Assembly: GCF_013415115.1 (NCBI RefSeq)
Contig: NZ_JACCDD010000001.1
Coordinates: forward strand, 682,001 to 746,000
DNA length: 64,000 nucleotides
From: Vreelandella zhaodongensis
GTDB taxonomy: Bacteria; Pseudomonadota; Gammaproteobacteria; Pseudomonadales; Halomonadaceae
Reading direction: 5' to 3'
In this document: one piece after another, positions 15,934 to 24,244 of the stretch
Position numbering within the stretch: position 1 is the stretch's first letter
Layout of the letters: each line of letters opens with the position of its first letter
Program-made: the position numbers and the translations under genes
Notes under the pieces: model-generated
Databases searched by the model: none
The model's input: the letters and a program-made list of their open reading frames with translations, nothing else
What the model was told of the DNA's origin: nothing

Positions 15934-17276
15934 AGCAACCCCCAGCGTTTGAGTCGGGTATTAACAGTGCGTAGGCCAACTGCAGGCATATCAAGAATTC
16001 GGCTAGGAACCCCACGGGCAGCCAGACGCTCATCGACCCCTTCTAGTCTCAATGACAGCGCACGCAGCTCCTCCATTACTCGCTGTGGTTCGACGATATC
16101 TGCCAGCGTGTCAGCAATCGCAGGCCAATCGTACTCCCCGCCCACTTCCAGAGGCGCCCCCCATTGCGTCGTTCGCGTCACGCCTTCGGGGTCAGCCTTC
16201 ATTGGCGCAAAATCATATACAGGGGCAAGCGCAATACCTTCGGGGCGCTTTAACAACGCCGTATTACGGCCATGATTATCAGAATTACCGAAGGCGATAT
16301 TCAGCAAGTCACGCTTAATCCACTCCAGAACAAACACGTCGCTCTCGAACACGGCGCCTTGTTCTTGCACGCGATACTGAGCTTCCAGCAAGTTAATCAG
16401 CTGGCGAATTGTGTCACCGTGATGCAGAAAGCTGCCTGGCGCGGCCCCGACCAAGGAGTAGACCGACTCCAGGCCATAGCGGACCCAGCTGCCGTCAAGG
16501 TACTGCATATCGAAACGAGGCAACCACAGCGACGGGTAACGTTCACCTTCTACCAAACGCATCCGCTCAGTATCAATCGTGGTGACACCCAACGACGCAA
16601 GTTCCTGATAGTAGTGATATTCAGCGCGCAAGATGTCGCAATCGTCAGCTGAGCGTTTACCGCGCGGAAATTTCACCAACATCGGCAGGTCAGGTCGGTG
16701 ATTTTCATCCTGCCAGGTATCGATCCAGACGTGGTCGTCGTTCGTCAATCTGAGCAGTAATTTTGGCGCTTCACCACCAGCGCCAGTGGCACCACCACTG
16801 GCCGCCCCCATCTGCTGGGCATACTCTAGAAAGTCCACCTGACGCTCTACAACGCTTTGCACAGGAAAGCGCCGCTCCTCTAAGACTTTCTTTGCGGAGA
16901 GATCAGGCACCGACTCTTTGACACGCAAGTTGCCGACCGGCGCGATAGTGCCACGCGCCAGTAATTCCGCATCCTGATGCCCAACTGGCAAATCGTGAAG
17001 CCCTAGATAATCCACCCAGAAGCGGCGGCTAGCCCCCGCTGGCATAATGTCTTCCAAGAAGCCGAACCAGTGTGGCGACTCATGGGTCAGCATTAACTCG
17101 ATCGGTAACTGCATACTGCAGGCGTGCAGGTCGTCTTGAAATAACCACTCAACGGCATAGTCAGTCGTATAGCGCAGCCGAGACGCCCCCCGCGTACCCT
17201 GTTCAGGGTGAGGCAACGACAATTCAGCCGCATCATGCCAAGCTTGATCAAAATGAACCTGTATCGTCAATTTCAA
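15930..17276 (-). CDS. hipA: HipA-family serine/threonine kinase toxin
   Basis: The 448-residue product has the HipA fold: N-terminal subdomain 1, a Gly-rich loop AGGEAPKLLLRL (about 166-177) corresponding to the regulatory P-loop, the lysine in PMLVKFPRG (about 202), the catalytic loop FGNSDNHGRN with Asp333, and the metal-binding APVYDFAP with Asp355. HipA kinases phosphorylate targets such as GltX and slow growth. The frame can be extended to 17321, but a TTG at 17276 preceded by AGG gives the family-like start MKLTIQVHFDQAW, so I chose it. It precedes the antitoxin gene with a 4-base overlap. The serine usually phosphorylated in the P-loop region is not obvious here. Confidence 0.82.
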   Translation of the reverse strand: MKLTIQVHFDQAWHDAAELSLPHPEQGTRGASRLRYTTDYAVEWLFQDDLHACSMQLPIELMLTHESPHWFGFLEDIMPAGASRRFWVDYLGLHDLPVGHQDAELLARGTIAPVGNLRVKESVPDLSAKKVLEERRFPVQSVVERQVDFLEYAQQMGAASGGATGAGGEAPKLLLRLTNDDHVWIDTWQDENHRPDLPMLVKFPRGKRSADDCDILRAEYHYYQELASLGVTTIDTERMRLVEGERYPSLWLPRFDMQYLDGSWVRYGLESVYSLVGAAPGSFLHHGDTIRQLINLLEAQYRVQEQGAVFESDVFVLEWIKRDLLNIAFGNSDNHGRNTALLKRPEGIALAPVYDFAPMKADPEGVTRTTQWGAPLEVGGEYDWPAIADTLADIVEPQRVMEELRALSLRLEGVDERLAARGVPSRILDMPAVGLRTVNTRLKRWGLL

Positions 17277-17440
17277 GAGGCACCTATATCGAAAGCTACT
17301 GATGTGCAGTAAAGCACTCAAAAAATCCTGAATGAGTGAATTATGAGCAGTTTATCGCACACAATGATACACATGAAGAACTAATGAGCATTATAGCTCA
17401 CAATTTCTTTTCCCCCACGAGTGCCGAGGTGGAGCCTAAC

Positions 17441-17752
17441 GTGAATATTACCCATTTAGAGCATGTCTTTGTCGCGCTGCTGATTCAAATAGTCCTGCTT
17501 CCTTTTGCGAACGCGAGAGTAACCGGAGCCATTGCAGTTGCGATCTTATTAGGTCGTGAGATTGCGCAGCATGAATACAGGCTAGGAATTCAACGGGGCT
17601 GGGAATGGGGGGAAACATTACCGGTAGGCATGTTTGAAGGTGTCTGGCGTGGCTGGACGCTTGATTCCGTGCTAGACGTTCTGCTCCCCGCCCTGGCATG
17701 CACAATCGTCGCCACTGCGATCAAGGTCATAAAAGCGAAACGGAGAAACTAA
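17441..17752 (+). CDS. Small membrane protein resembling prophage-encoded proteins
   Basis: The 103-residue product starts at a GTG with GGAG 7 bases upstream; the frame can be extended to 17336 but without a ribosome site, and MNITHLEH is a better family-like start. It has two membrane segments (about 6-32 and 80-96) separated by LGREIAQHEYRLGIQRGWEWGE, a segment style I associate with small proteins of tailed-phage and prophage genomes; the phage role is not certain. It lies beside tRNA-Ser, a common integration site, and is not part of a recognisable phage module, so it may be all that remains of one. Confidence 0.6.
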   Translation: MNITHLEHVFVALLIQIVLLPFANARVTGAIAVAILLGREIAQHEYRLGIQRGWEWGETLPVGMFEGVWRGWTLDSVLDVLLPALACTIVATAIKVIKAKRRN

Positions 17753-17885
17753 TTCCGCAATAGGTCTTCACTGAGAACAGGCAACCAAGAGGTGGTTGAA
17801 CATACTCAGACACAATCTGGACACAGTGAAAGACCGGTGCAGTTAATAGAAGGCTTGCTTGGCAGGAAACGTAGAGTCTAGAAAC

Positions 17886-17917
17886 GAAAAAAGCCCCTGA
17901 CGAATCAGGGGCTTTTC
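17886..17917 (-). terminator. Terminator of tRNA-Ser
   Basis: AAAGCCCCTGA-CGAA-TCAGGGGCTTTT is a perfect 11-base stem with a four-base loop; on the minus strand it ends in a run of six Ts and lies just past the tRNA 3' end. Confidence 0.9.
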
Positions 17918-17925
17918 GAGATAAT

Positions 17926-18016
17926 TGGCGGAGGGACAGGGATTCGAACCCTGGATAGGCTATTAACCTATGCCGGTTTTCAAGACCGGTGCATTCAACC
18001 GCTCTGCCATCCCTCC
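17926..18016 (-). tRNA. tRNA-Ser (anticodon UGA)
   Basis: The minus strand gives a class II tRNA of 91 bases. The acceptor arms GGAGGGA and TCCCTCC pair, the anticodon loop CTTGAAA between CCGGT and ACCGG gives anticodon TGA, a long variable arm (GCATAGGTTAATAGCCTATCC region) identifies serine, the T arm contains GGTTCGAATCC, and CCA is encoded. It marks the right border of the variable stretch and is a possible attachment site. Confidence 0.95.
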
Positions 18017-18074
18017 GGCTTATGGGTGCGTATAATAACAGCTTTTCCTTGGAAGTCAACGCCTTTCAAGTTGT

Positions 18075-19781
18075 TTAGTAAAGTCTTAAACCAACGCGAG
18101 TGATGTTACCCCCTTCCATATCACTCACTACCCAGTGTATGCCGTGCCAGTCAACATCGTCACCTACAACAGGGTGGCCACCAACACGAAGCGAGACAAA
18201 TTCTGCGAGGGTCATGTCTTGCTCACCTGGGCTTAGAGTTAATCCGTAGGCTTGGGCGATATCCTGCATCTGTGCGGTACCATCCAGCGTAAAGGTACCG
18301 AAGAACGCGCGTTCTTGTTTAAGCTTCGCATCTCCATTGAACAGGCGGTTAAGCGCAACAAGATCTTCGGTGCGGCCAATCACACAAATCACATCACCCA
18401 ATTTCAGTCGTGTGCTCCCTTTGGGGTGGAGCATGGTGTGGTTACGAAATAGTGCCGAGATCAGTGCCCCTGAAGGGAAACGCAACAGCCGAATGGGTAC
18501 GTCTTCAAGGTCTTCGTTTTCAACCACATAGACAAACATCTCAAAATCGTTCTCGGGTAATATGCCAAGCGGCCCTCGCCGGTTGGGTGTCGTGCCGATG
18601 GGAACCTCAACTTTTAGCCACCGAGCCATCAAAGTTAACGAGCCACCTTGAATAAGCAGCGACATCAGCACCACCGCGAACGCAATATTGAAGTAGAGCG
18701 ATGCATTCTCTACGCCACCAATAAAAGGGAAAATGGCCAATACAATAGGTACCGCGCCCCGCAAACCCACCCAGGCAATAAAGATGGTTTCGCGCCAGCG
18801 AAACTTAAAAAACGGCTTGATGGTAATGAGCACCGCCAGTGGCCGCGCCACAAAAATGAGCGCTAGTGCAACAAGGCTCGCAGGGAGTGCCACGTCCCAT
18901 AGCTGGCTTGGAGTAACAAGTAAGCCCAACACCAGGAACAAGCCAATCTGACTCAGCCACGCTAACCCATCGTGTACCGGAAGGATAAAGTTAAGGTGAC
19001 GCCCTGGCTGGTTACCAATCATCAGCCCGGCTAAGTAAATCGCCAGGAAGCCGCTGCCGCCTAATACGCTGGTTAGCCCAAACACGCTGAACCCAAGCGC
19101 CAGCGCCAACATGGCGTATAGCCCAGGCGCTAAGTCTAACCAGCGTAGCAACTTAGCACTTAGCCAACCGCCCCCAAGGCCAACAATGATACCGATGCCA
19201 AATTGGGAAACAAAAAACAGCAATGTTTCTGAGGTGCCGCCAATGTCACCCACCAGCAACTCAACCAACATCAGAGTGAGAAAAATAGCCATCGGGTCGT
19301 TGGTACCCGACTCAATTTCTAACGTGGCACCAACCCGCTCGTTAAGGTTGACCCCGCGGCCACTGAGCATTGAAAAGACGGCGGCGGCATCGGTAGAGCC
19401 GACAATAGCTCCTACCAACAAGCCCTGTACCAGGGTGAGGTCAAACACCCACATGGCAATAACGCCAACAATCGCACTGGTGATGAAGACACCGAAGGTG
19501 GCCAGTGAGAGCGCTGGCCTGAAGCCGACACGAAAGGTTTTAAGACGAGTACGCAGGCCACCATCGAGGAGAATCATGGCAAGCGCTAGATGACCAATGG
19601 TGAACGCCATCGTGTAGTCATCAAACTCTAACCCTAGCAGCCCTTCTTCCCCCGCCAGCATGCCAAGGGCTAAAAAAATCAGCAGTATTGGCAAGCCAAC
19701 CATTGATGACAGGCGACTCGCCAGTATGCTGAGCGCCATCAGGGAACCGCCTACTAAAAAGAACGTGTAAATTGCGTCCAT
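18075..19781 (-). CDS. cvrA: CPA1-type potassium/proton antiporter (CvrA/NhaP2 family)
   Basis: The 568-residue protein has an N-terminal sodium/hydrogen-exchanger domain of about 13 membrane segments (residues 1-385) with the conserved LDGGLRT and ESGTNDPMAIFLTL motifs holding the ion-binding acidic residues, then a TrkA-C domain (about 400-480; DVPIRLLRFPSGA, GDVICVIGR) and a C-terminal CorC-like domain. This architecture and length match NhaP2/CvrA, which exports potassium in exchange for protons and supports cell-volume control. Such a role suits a salt-adapted organism. It stands alone between tRNA-Ser and the divergent binding protein gene. Confidence 0.9.
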   Translation of the reverse strand: MDAIYTFFLVGGSLMALSILASRLSSMVGLPILLIFLALGMLAGEEGLLGLEFDDYTMAFTIGHLALAMILLDGGLRTRLKTFRVGFRPALSLATFGVFITSAIVGVIAMWVFDLTLVQGLLVGAIVGSTDAAAVFSMLSGRGVNLNERVGATLEIESGTNDPMAIFLTLMLVELLVGDIGGTSETLLFFVSQFGIGIIVGLGGGWLSAKLLRWLDLAPGLYAMLALALGFSVFGLTSVLGGSGFLAIYLAGLMIGNQPGRHLNFILPVHDGLAWLSQIGLFLVLGLLVTPSQLWDVALPASLVALALIFVARPLAVLITIKPFFKFRWRETIFIAWVGLRGAVPIVLAIFPFIGGVENASLYFNIAFAVVLMSLLIQGGSLTLMARWLKVEVPIGTTPNRRGPLGILPENDFEMFVYVVENEDLEDVPIRLLRFPSGALISALFRNHTMLHPKGSTRLKLGDVICVIGRTEDLVALNRLFNGDAKLKQERAFFGTFTLDGTAQMQDIAQAYGLTLSPGEQDMTLAEFVSLRVGGHPVVGDDVDWHGIHWVVSDMEGGNITRVGLRLY

Positions 19782-19927
19782 GTGTCTCCGTCCACCATCA
19801 ATGCCGTTCTATTATTACATGCCCCCGCTTAATTTACTGAGCTTGTTGGGCGCATCATGACTAGGGGCTAGCCAGGTGCTTCTCCTCACAGCTAAACTCC
19901 GCCGTCATACCATCTGGAGTTAAGGTT

Positions 19928-21094
19928 ATGTTGAACGCTTTTTTGCGTGCTCGTTCATTAGTATCGCTCACATTGTTTGTTTTTTTATTATTTTTAATTT
20001 CAGCTAGTTATGCAGACGATGACAGCGAAACAGTTAGCAACAATGAGCCGCTTGTGCTGGAAAGCGACGTCAAGCTCCCCACAGGCTTGTGGCCAACCGT
20101 TGAGCACGAATTACCAGAGGAAGCGCCCGAAGAGGCCCCTAGCATGGCGCTTACGCCTCCACCACCGCTAGATCCGCCGCCCTTAAAACAACTGTCTCTG
20201 ATGCTCGATTGGTACATCAGCCCTCAACACGCCGCGTTGATTGTCGCGAAGCAGCGTGGCCTATTCGCAGCCCAAGGACTTGAGCTTGACGTATTAACCC
20301 CGGCTGATCCATCCATTGCGATTAAGTTACTCGCTGCAGGCGAAGTCGATCTCGCATTGACACGTCAGCCGCTACTGCACTTACACGCCCACGATGGCGC
20401 CTCAGTTACACGCATTGGCACTCTGGTTGAGACGCCTCTCAACGCAGTGATTGTGGCAGGCAATGCCCCACCAAATGACACGCCCCATCAGCTTGCCGAT
20501 TTGCATTACGGCTTTTCCACTCGCGAAGGCAGAGATGTATTAATTGAACAGCTGCTCCCTAACTCCGTGCGCCAAATTGATGATTTCACCCCACCAGAGA
20601 GTGTTCATTTTGACGCGGCCAGCGCCTTGCGAGAAGGCCGGGTTGATGCAATTGCTGATGGTTTTTTTCACACCCTGCCTCAACAGCTAGCTGCCGATGG
20701 CGTTATCACTCATACCGTGCGTTACCACGATATCGACATGCCCCGCCATGATGGGCTGATTTTATTGGCCAACAGCGATGCAATGTCTCGGCGCGCGGCG
20801 ACCTGGTCACGGGTATTAATTGCGCTAGAAGAAGCCAGCAACTGGATTATTGAAAACCCTGAAGCGGCGTGGTCGCTACTCATCAGCGCCCACCCAATCC
20901 TCGACAATAGCGTTAATGAGCGCGCCTGGGGTGACCTATTACGACGCATTGCGATTAGCCCAGCAGCACTGGATGCCCGACGTTACGCGGCATTTGAAAG
21001 CTATCTGCGAGAGTCGGGCATTACCGAAACAGTGCTGCCTGTCTCTCGTTTAGCCGTTAACCCTCATACACTGATTGATAAATCGCGGGAATAA
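19928..21094 (+). CDS. Orphan ABC-type substrate-binding protein (NMT1/ThiY-like)
   Basis: A signal peptide (hydrophobic residues about 10-29, then ASYADDD) is followed by an acidic, proline-rich linker (APEEAPSMALTPPPPLDPPP, about 60-80) and an NMT1/THI5-like periplasmic binding domain beginning LMLDWYISPQHAALIVAKQ. Proteins of this fold bind pyrimidine precursors of thiamin, sulfonates or nitrate. No permease or ATPase gene is adjacent, so the protein either serves a transporter elsewhere or has another role. The linker between signal peptide and domain is unusual for a freely soluble binding protein. The substrate is not predictable. Confidence 0.75.
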   Translation: MLNAFLRARSLVSLTLFVFLLFLISASYADDDSETVSNNEPLVLESDVKLPTGLWPTVEHELPEEAPEEAPSMALTPPPPLDPPPLKQLSLMLDWYISPQHAALIVAKQRGLFAAQGLELDVLTPADPSIAIKLLAAGEVDLALTRQPLLHLHAHDGASVTRIGTLVETPLNAVIVAGNAPPNDTPHQLADLHYGFSTREGRDVLIEQLLPNSVRQIDDFTPPESVHFDAASALREGRVDAIADGFFHTLPQQLAADGVITHTVRYHDIDMPRHDGLILLANSDAMSRRAATWSRVLIALEEASNWIIENPEAAWSLLISAHPILDNSVNERAWGDLLRRIAISPAALDARRYAAFESYLRESGITETVLPVSRLAVNPHTLIDKSRE

Positions 21095-21163
21095 ATAATT
21101 TACAGGCATCGTATGACAGTTGAGTTAGCCCTATAAGTAAGCCCTAAAAAACGCCGGAGCATC

Positions 21164-22549
21164 ATGAGCGACACGCCGTTAATTTTTATTGATGTCGAGA
21201 CCACAGGCACCCGCGCAACACGTGACCGCATTACCGAAATTGCTGCATTAAAGGTAGTGAACGGTCACGTAACGGATCGTTGGATCAGTATGATTAATCC
21301 CGGCACCTGCGTGCCCTCCCACATCAGCCAGCTCACCGGCATTTATGATGACATGCTGATCGATGCCCCCGCTTTCGCCACCATTGCGCACGCGTTGCGC
21401 GAATGGCTGGGTGATGCCTGCCTTGTCGCCCACAACGCGCGCTTTGACGCCAGCTTTCTGCGTAATGAATTTAAGCGCATAGACATGACTTACCAACCGC
21501 GGCTTCTCTGCACCCTGCGCTTGTCACGGCGTTTGATGCCTGAGCTGCCCAAGCACAACCTGAGCGCCTTGTTAGCACACTTCAGCCTTCAACGTTTGCG
21601 CCAGCACCGTGCAGAAGATGATGCCGCGGCACTTTGGCAACTGTGGCAGGCTTGGCAGCGTCAATATGACGAGGCTACCTGGCAGGCAGCCCTTGCTGAT
21701 GAACAGCGCCATAGAAGCCTACCTGCCCACTTAAGCAGCAAACAGCTAGCGGGGCTGCCCGCTTCACCCGGTGTTTATCTGTTTTATGGCCATAACCGCC
21801 TACCGCTTTATGTGGGCAAAAGCATCAATTTGCGCAGTCGTGTGCTGGGCCACTTTCAGCGCGACCACCAAGATGACAAAGAGATGCGCCTTGCCCAACA
21901 AATACAGCATATTGAGTGGGAAGAAACGGCTGGCGACCTAAGCGCCCAGCTTAGAGAAGCCCAGCTGGTCAAAGAGCTAATGCCGATTATGAACCGTCAA
22001 CTACGCCGTCAAGGCCAGTTAAAAACCTGGTATTGGCCATCAGGTCAGCGCTATCCCACCTTGGTAAGCGGCAGTGTCATTAGCCAGCCGCAGCTGGGTA
22101 AGCTTTTTGGGCTGTTTCACAGCGCCAAACAGGCAAAAGACACATTGCGCAGCATTGCTGAAGCACACCAGCTTTGCCCCCAAGTACTCGGCCTGGAAAA
22201 AGGAACAGGACGCTGTTTTGCCAATCAGCTAGGCAAGTGCCGAGGCGTTTGTTGTGGGAAAGAGCCTATGGATGCTCATACTCAACGCGCCCAGCAGGCG
22301 CTGGCCACATTGCAAGTCAGTTCATGGCCCTGGCAGGGGCGGATCATTATCCGTGAGAAAAGCCGTAAAAACGGCCCGACCAGCCATCATGTGGTCGATC
22401 ACTGGTGCTATTTAGGCTGCGCCACGACCAAACAGCGCGCCCTGGGATTGAAGGGAGATGCCCCCAAATTTGATGTGGATACCTATCGTATCCTCAACCG
22501 CTTTTTACGTGAGCCTGAGCGGCATAACCTCACGGTGTCGCCGCTCTAG
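21164..22549 (+). CDS. DnaQ-like 3'-5' exonuclease fused to a GIY-YIG nuclease (Cho/UvrC-like)
   Basis: The 461-residue protein joins two nuclease domains. Residues 5-165 are a DEDDh exonuclease (D10 and E12 in FIDVETTG, D95 in AHNARFDASFL, H148 and D153 in HRAEDD). Residues about 198-280 are a GIY-YIG domain (GVYLFYG, LYVGKSINLRSRV, and the metal-binding glutamate in QLREAQLVKEL) of the type that makes the 3' incision in UvrC and Cho. A cysteine-rich segment (CFANQLGKCRGVCCG) near residue 355 resembles that of UvrC. The fusion suggests excision of damaged DNA coupled to digestion from the nick; this is inference. CGGAG precedes the ATG. Confidence 0.88.
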   Translation: MSDTPLIFIDVETTGTRATRDRITEIAALKVVNGHVTDRWISMINPGTCVPSHISQLTGIYDDMLIDAPAFATIAHALREWLGDACLVAHNARFDASFLRNEFKRIDMTYQPRLLCTLRLSRRLMPELPKHNLSALLAHFSLQRLRQHRAEDDAAALWQLWQAWQRQYDEATWQAALADEQRHRSLPAHLSSKQLAGLPASPGVYLFYGHNRLPLYVGKSINLRSRVLGHFQRDHQDDKEMRLAQQIQHIEWEETAGDLSAQLREAQLVKELMPIMNRQLRRQGQLKTWYWPSGQRYPTLVSGSVISQPQLGKLFGLFHSAKQAKDTLRSIAEAHQLCPQVLGLEKGTGRCFANQLGKCRGVCCGKEPMDAHTQRAQQALATLQVSSWPWQGRIIIREKSRKNGPTSHHVVDHWCYLGCATTKQRALGLKGDAPKFDVDTYRILNRFLREPERHNLTVSPL

Positions 22550-22580
22550 CATTACCATCCACCCACTCAACCAGCGCCCA

Positions 22581-23387
22581 CTACGACTGTGCGGCAATGA
22601 ACGCATCAATGGCTTGCTGAAACGCCTCCGGTTGGTCAGCGTGAAGCCAGTGTCCGGCGTTTTTAAGCGTCACGATCCTGGCTTTGGGCAACACCTCGCG
22701 TAGCGCTGGCAGCATGTCATCGGCAACGTAGTTCGAGTCAGCCCCTTTAAGCACCAGCGTCGGCCCATCAAAAGCACGATCACCATCGGGCTTACCAATA
22801 ATCGTCTCGTAACCACGTTGAATTTCATCCAACCCAACGCGCACCTCCATCTCACCTTGCTCATTGCGCACTAAATTAGTGGCCAAAAACAACCGCGTGG
22901 GGCGAAAGTCAACGTGCTCAGCCAATAAGGCATCTGCTTCACGACGGTTAGTGGGTTTACCCGCCCTTACCCGTTCAAGTGCTGCAAATACATCGTCATG
23001 ACCATGCTGATAAGCAACCGGAGCGATATCCGCTACCATTAGCGACGCACAACGCTCAGGAGTCTGACACGCTAGCGTAATAGCCACTTTCCCCCCCATA
23101 GAGTGGCCTAAAATATGGGCCCGCTCGACCCCAAGCTTATCAAGTGCTACCAGCACGTCTTGGCTCATGGCGGTATAACTCATACCTTCCACATGCGGCG
23201 AGCGGCCATGGTTGCGGAGATCAACGGCTATGACACGCCGACGACGCTGCCATACCTTTAAGTGCGAGCGCCAGTTATCGGCACTACCTAGCAAGCCATG
23301 GATCACAACCAGGGGGAGCTGGTCGTCGCTGCACGTCTCGGCAGGTAAATCGATGACATGCAGATCAACACTGGTAGATTCAGTCAT
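22581..23387 (-). CDS. ybfF: Alpha/beta hydrolase, YbfF-type esterase
   Basis: The 268-residue protein shows the complete alpha/beta hydrolase set: oxyanion region VIHGLLGSADNW, RNHGRSPH, nucleophile serine in LGHSMGGKVAI (about 94), an aspartate in the LKGADSNYV segment, and histidine in NAGHWLHAD near the C-terminus. The order and the RNHG motif match YbfF, which hydrolyses short- to medium-chain esters and acyl-CoA-like thioesters in vitro; its physiological substrate is not known. It is convergent with the fusion nuclease gene and lies 29 bases downstream of yhhQ on the same strand. Confidence 0.85.
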   Translation of the reverse strand: MTESTSVDLHVIDLPAETCSDDQLPLVVIHGLLGSADNWRSHLKVWQRRRRVIAVDLRNHGRSPHVEGMSYTAMSQDVLVALDKLGVERAHILGHSMGGKVAITLACQTPERCASLMVADIAPVAYQHGHDDVFAALERVRAGKPTNRREADALLAEHVDFRPTRLFLATNLVRNEQGEMEVRVGLDEIQRGYETIIGKPDGDRAFDGPTLVLKGADSNYVADDMLPALREVLPKARIVTLKNAGHWLHADQPEAFQQAIDAFIAAQS

Positions 23388-23416
23388 GCTGGCTCCTTAG
23401 CCGTTATACTCAGCCG

Positions 23417-24085
23417 TTATACGGTTCGAGGTGATGTGTCGGCTTGTCCTGTCCACACCACCAAACGACGCGTTAACCACGCTAGCAGAAGGCCGTATAG
23501 AGGTAGGAAGAACAGCAAGCTGATGCCTAACTTAATGACATAATCGACAGCGGCAATCTCTACCCAGTGCTCCGCCATAAAGGCATCTGGGCTGTTATAA
23601 AAGGCAGCCGAGAAGAAGGTGAAGGTGTCCGCTAAATTACCTAATACCGTAGAACAAACTGGAGCAACCCACCAAGCCCATTGGCGCAGTCGATCAAACA
23701 CTTGCACATCTAGCAGCTGCCCCAACACGTAGGCAAGAAAACTGGCTAGGGCAATACGGGCGACAAATAAATTCCACTCACCTAATGCCTCTATACCCGC
23801 GAAGCTACCGCGCGGGAAAACCACCGACACGACATAGGAAACCACCAAGGCAGGAAACATAACGCGCAAAATAATCGTACGCGCAGGCCCCTTACCAAAC
23901 AACCGAACGGTTAAATCAGTCGCCAGGAAGATAAATGGAAAGCTAAACGCCCCCCACGTTGTATGAAACCCAAATAAGGTAAACGGAAGCTGAACCAGGT
24001 AGTTACTGGCAGCAATTATACCAATATGAAACGCGACCATTACCAGAAGGCAACGGCGGTGCTGTGTGTCGGTGAGTGCAAACAT
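23417..24085 (-). CDS. yhhQ: Queuosine precursor transporter (YhhQ/VUT family)
   Basis: The 222-residue membrane protein has about six hydrophobic segments and family motifs such as FPFIFLATDLTVRLFG near residue 50 and DTFTFFSAAF near 155. YhhQ imports the 7-deazaguanine precursors preQ0 and preQ1 for queuosine in tRNA. The leader directly upstream folds like a preQ1-I riboswitch whose 3' end contains the ribosome binding site, which supports both the substrate and the regulation. It is followed by the esterase gene on the same strand. Confidence 0.92.
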   Translation of the reverse strand: MFALTDTQHRRCLLVMVAFHIGIIAASNYLVQLPFTLFGFHTTWGAFSFPFIFLATDLTVRLFGKGPARTIILRVMFPALVVSYVVSVVFPRGSFAGIEALGEWNLFVARIALASFLAYVLGQLLDVQVFDRLRQWAWWVAPVCSTVLGNLADTFTFFSAAFYNSPDAFMAEHWVEIAAVDYVIKLGISLLFFLPLYGLLLAWLTRRLVVWTGQADTSPRTV

Positions 24086-24094
24086 GCAGGTTGG

Positions 24095-24130
24095 CCTTTT
24101 TTTGCAAGTCCGAGGGGTTAGGGAACCCTC
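24095..24130 (-). promoter_or_regulatory. Probable preQ1-I riboswitch in the yhhQ leader
   Basis: On the minus strand a 5-base stem GAGGG / CCCTC encloses the loop TTCCCTAAC, and the 3' tail GGACTTGCAAAAAAAGG follows. This is the layout of the smallest preQ1-I aptamers: a short G-rich stem, a loop ending in U-A-A-C whose last C pairs with the ligand, and an A-rich tail ending in G-G that pairs back with the C residues of the loop. The A-A-G-G of the tail is also the ribosome binding site, 9 bases before the yhhQ ATG, so ligand binding would hide it and shut down translation. The match is by eye to the Thermoanaerobacter tengcongensis aptamer. Confidence 0.72.
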
Positions 24131-24186
24131 ATAAAAGCGCGGTTAACGCTACTGGGCCGCGCATTATACGCCTTCCGTATCGTAAT

Positions 24187-24216
24187 TAAAGTCGCCCTCC
24201 TGCCTGGGCGACTTTA
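24187..24216 (-). terminator. Terminator after prpE
   Basis: A perfect 11-base stem TAAAGTCGCCC / GGGCGACTTTA with an 8-base loop begins 28 bases past the prpE stop codon on the minus strand. The 3' side ends TTTAATTA, a short U-tract. Confidence 0.75.
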
Positions 24217-24244
24217 TTCACCGCGAACGCCACAATGATTTAAC

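Noticed and set aside
17727-18059. Leftward frame of 110 codons
   Set aside because: It runs straight through tRNA-Ser and its terminator and has no protein-like features; it is a chance frame.
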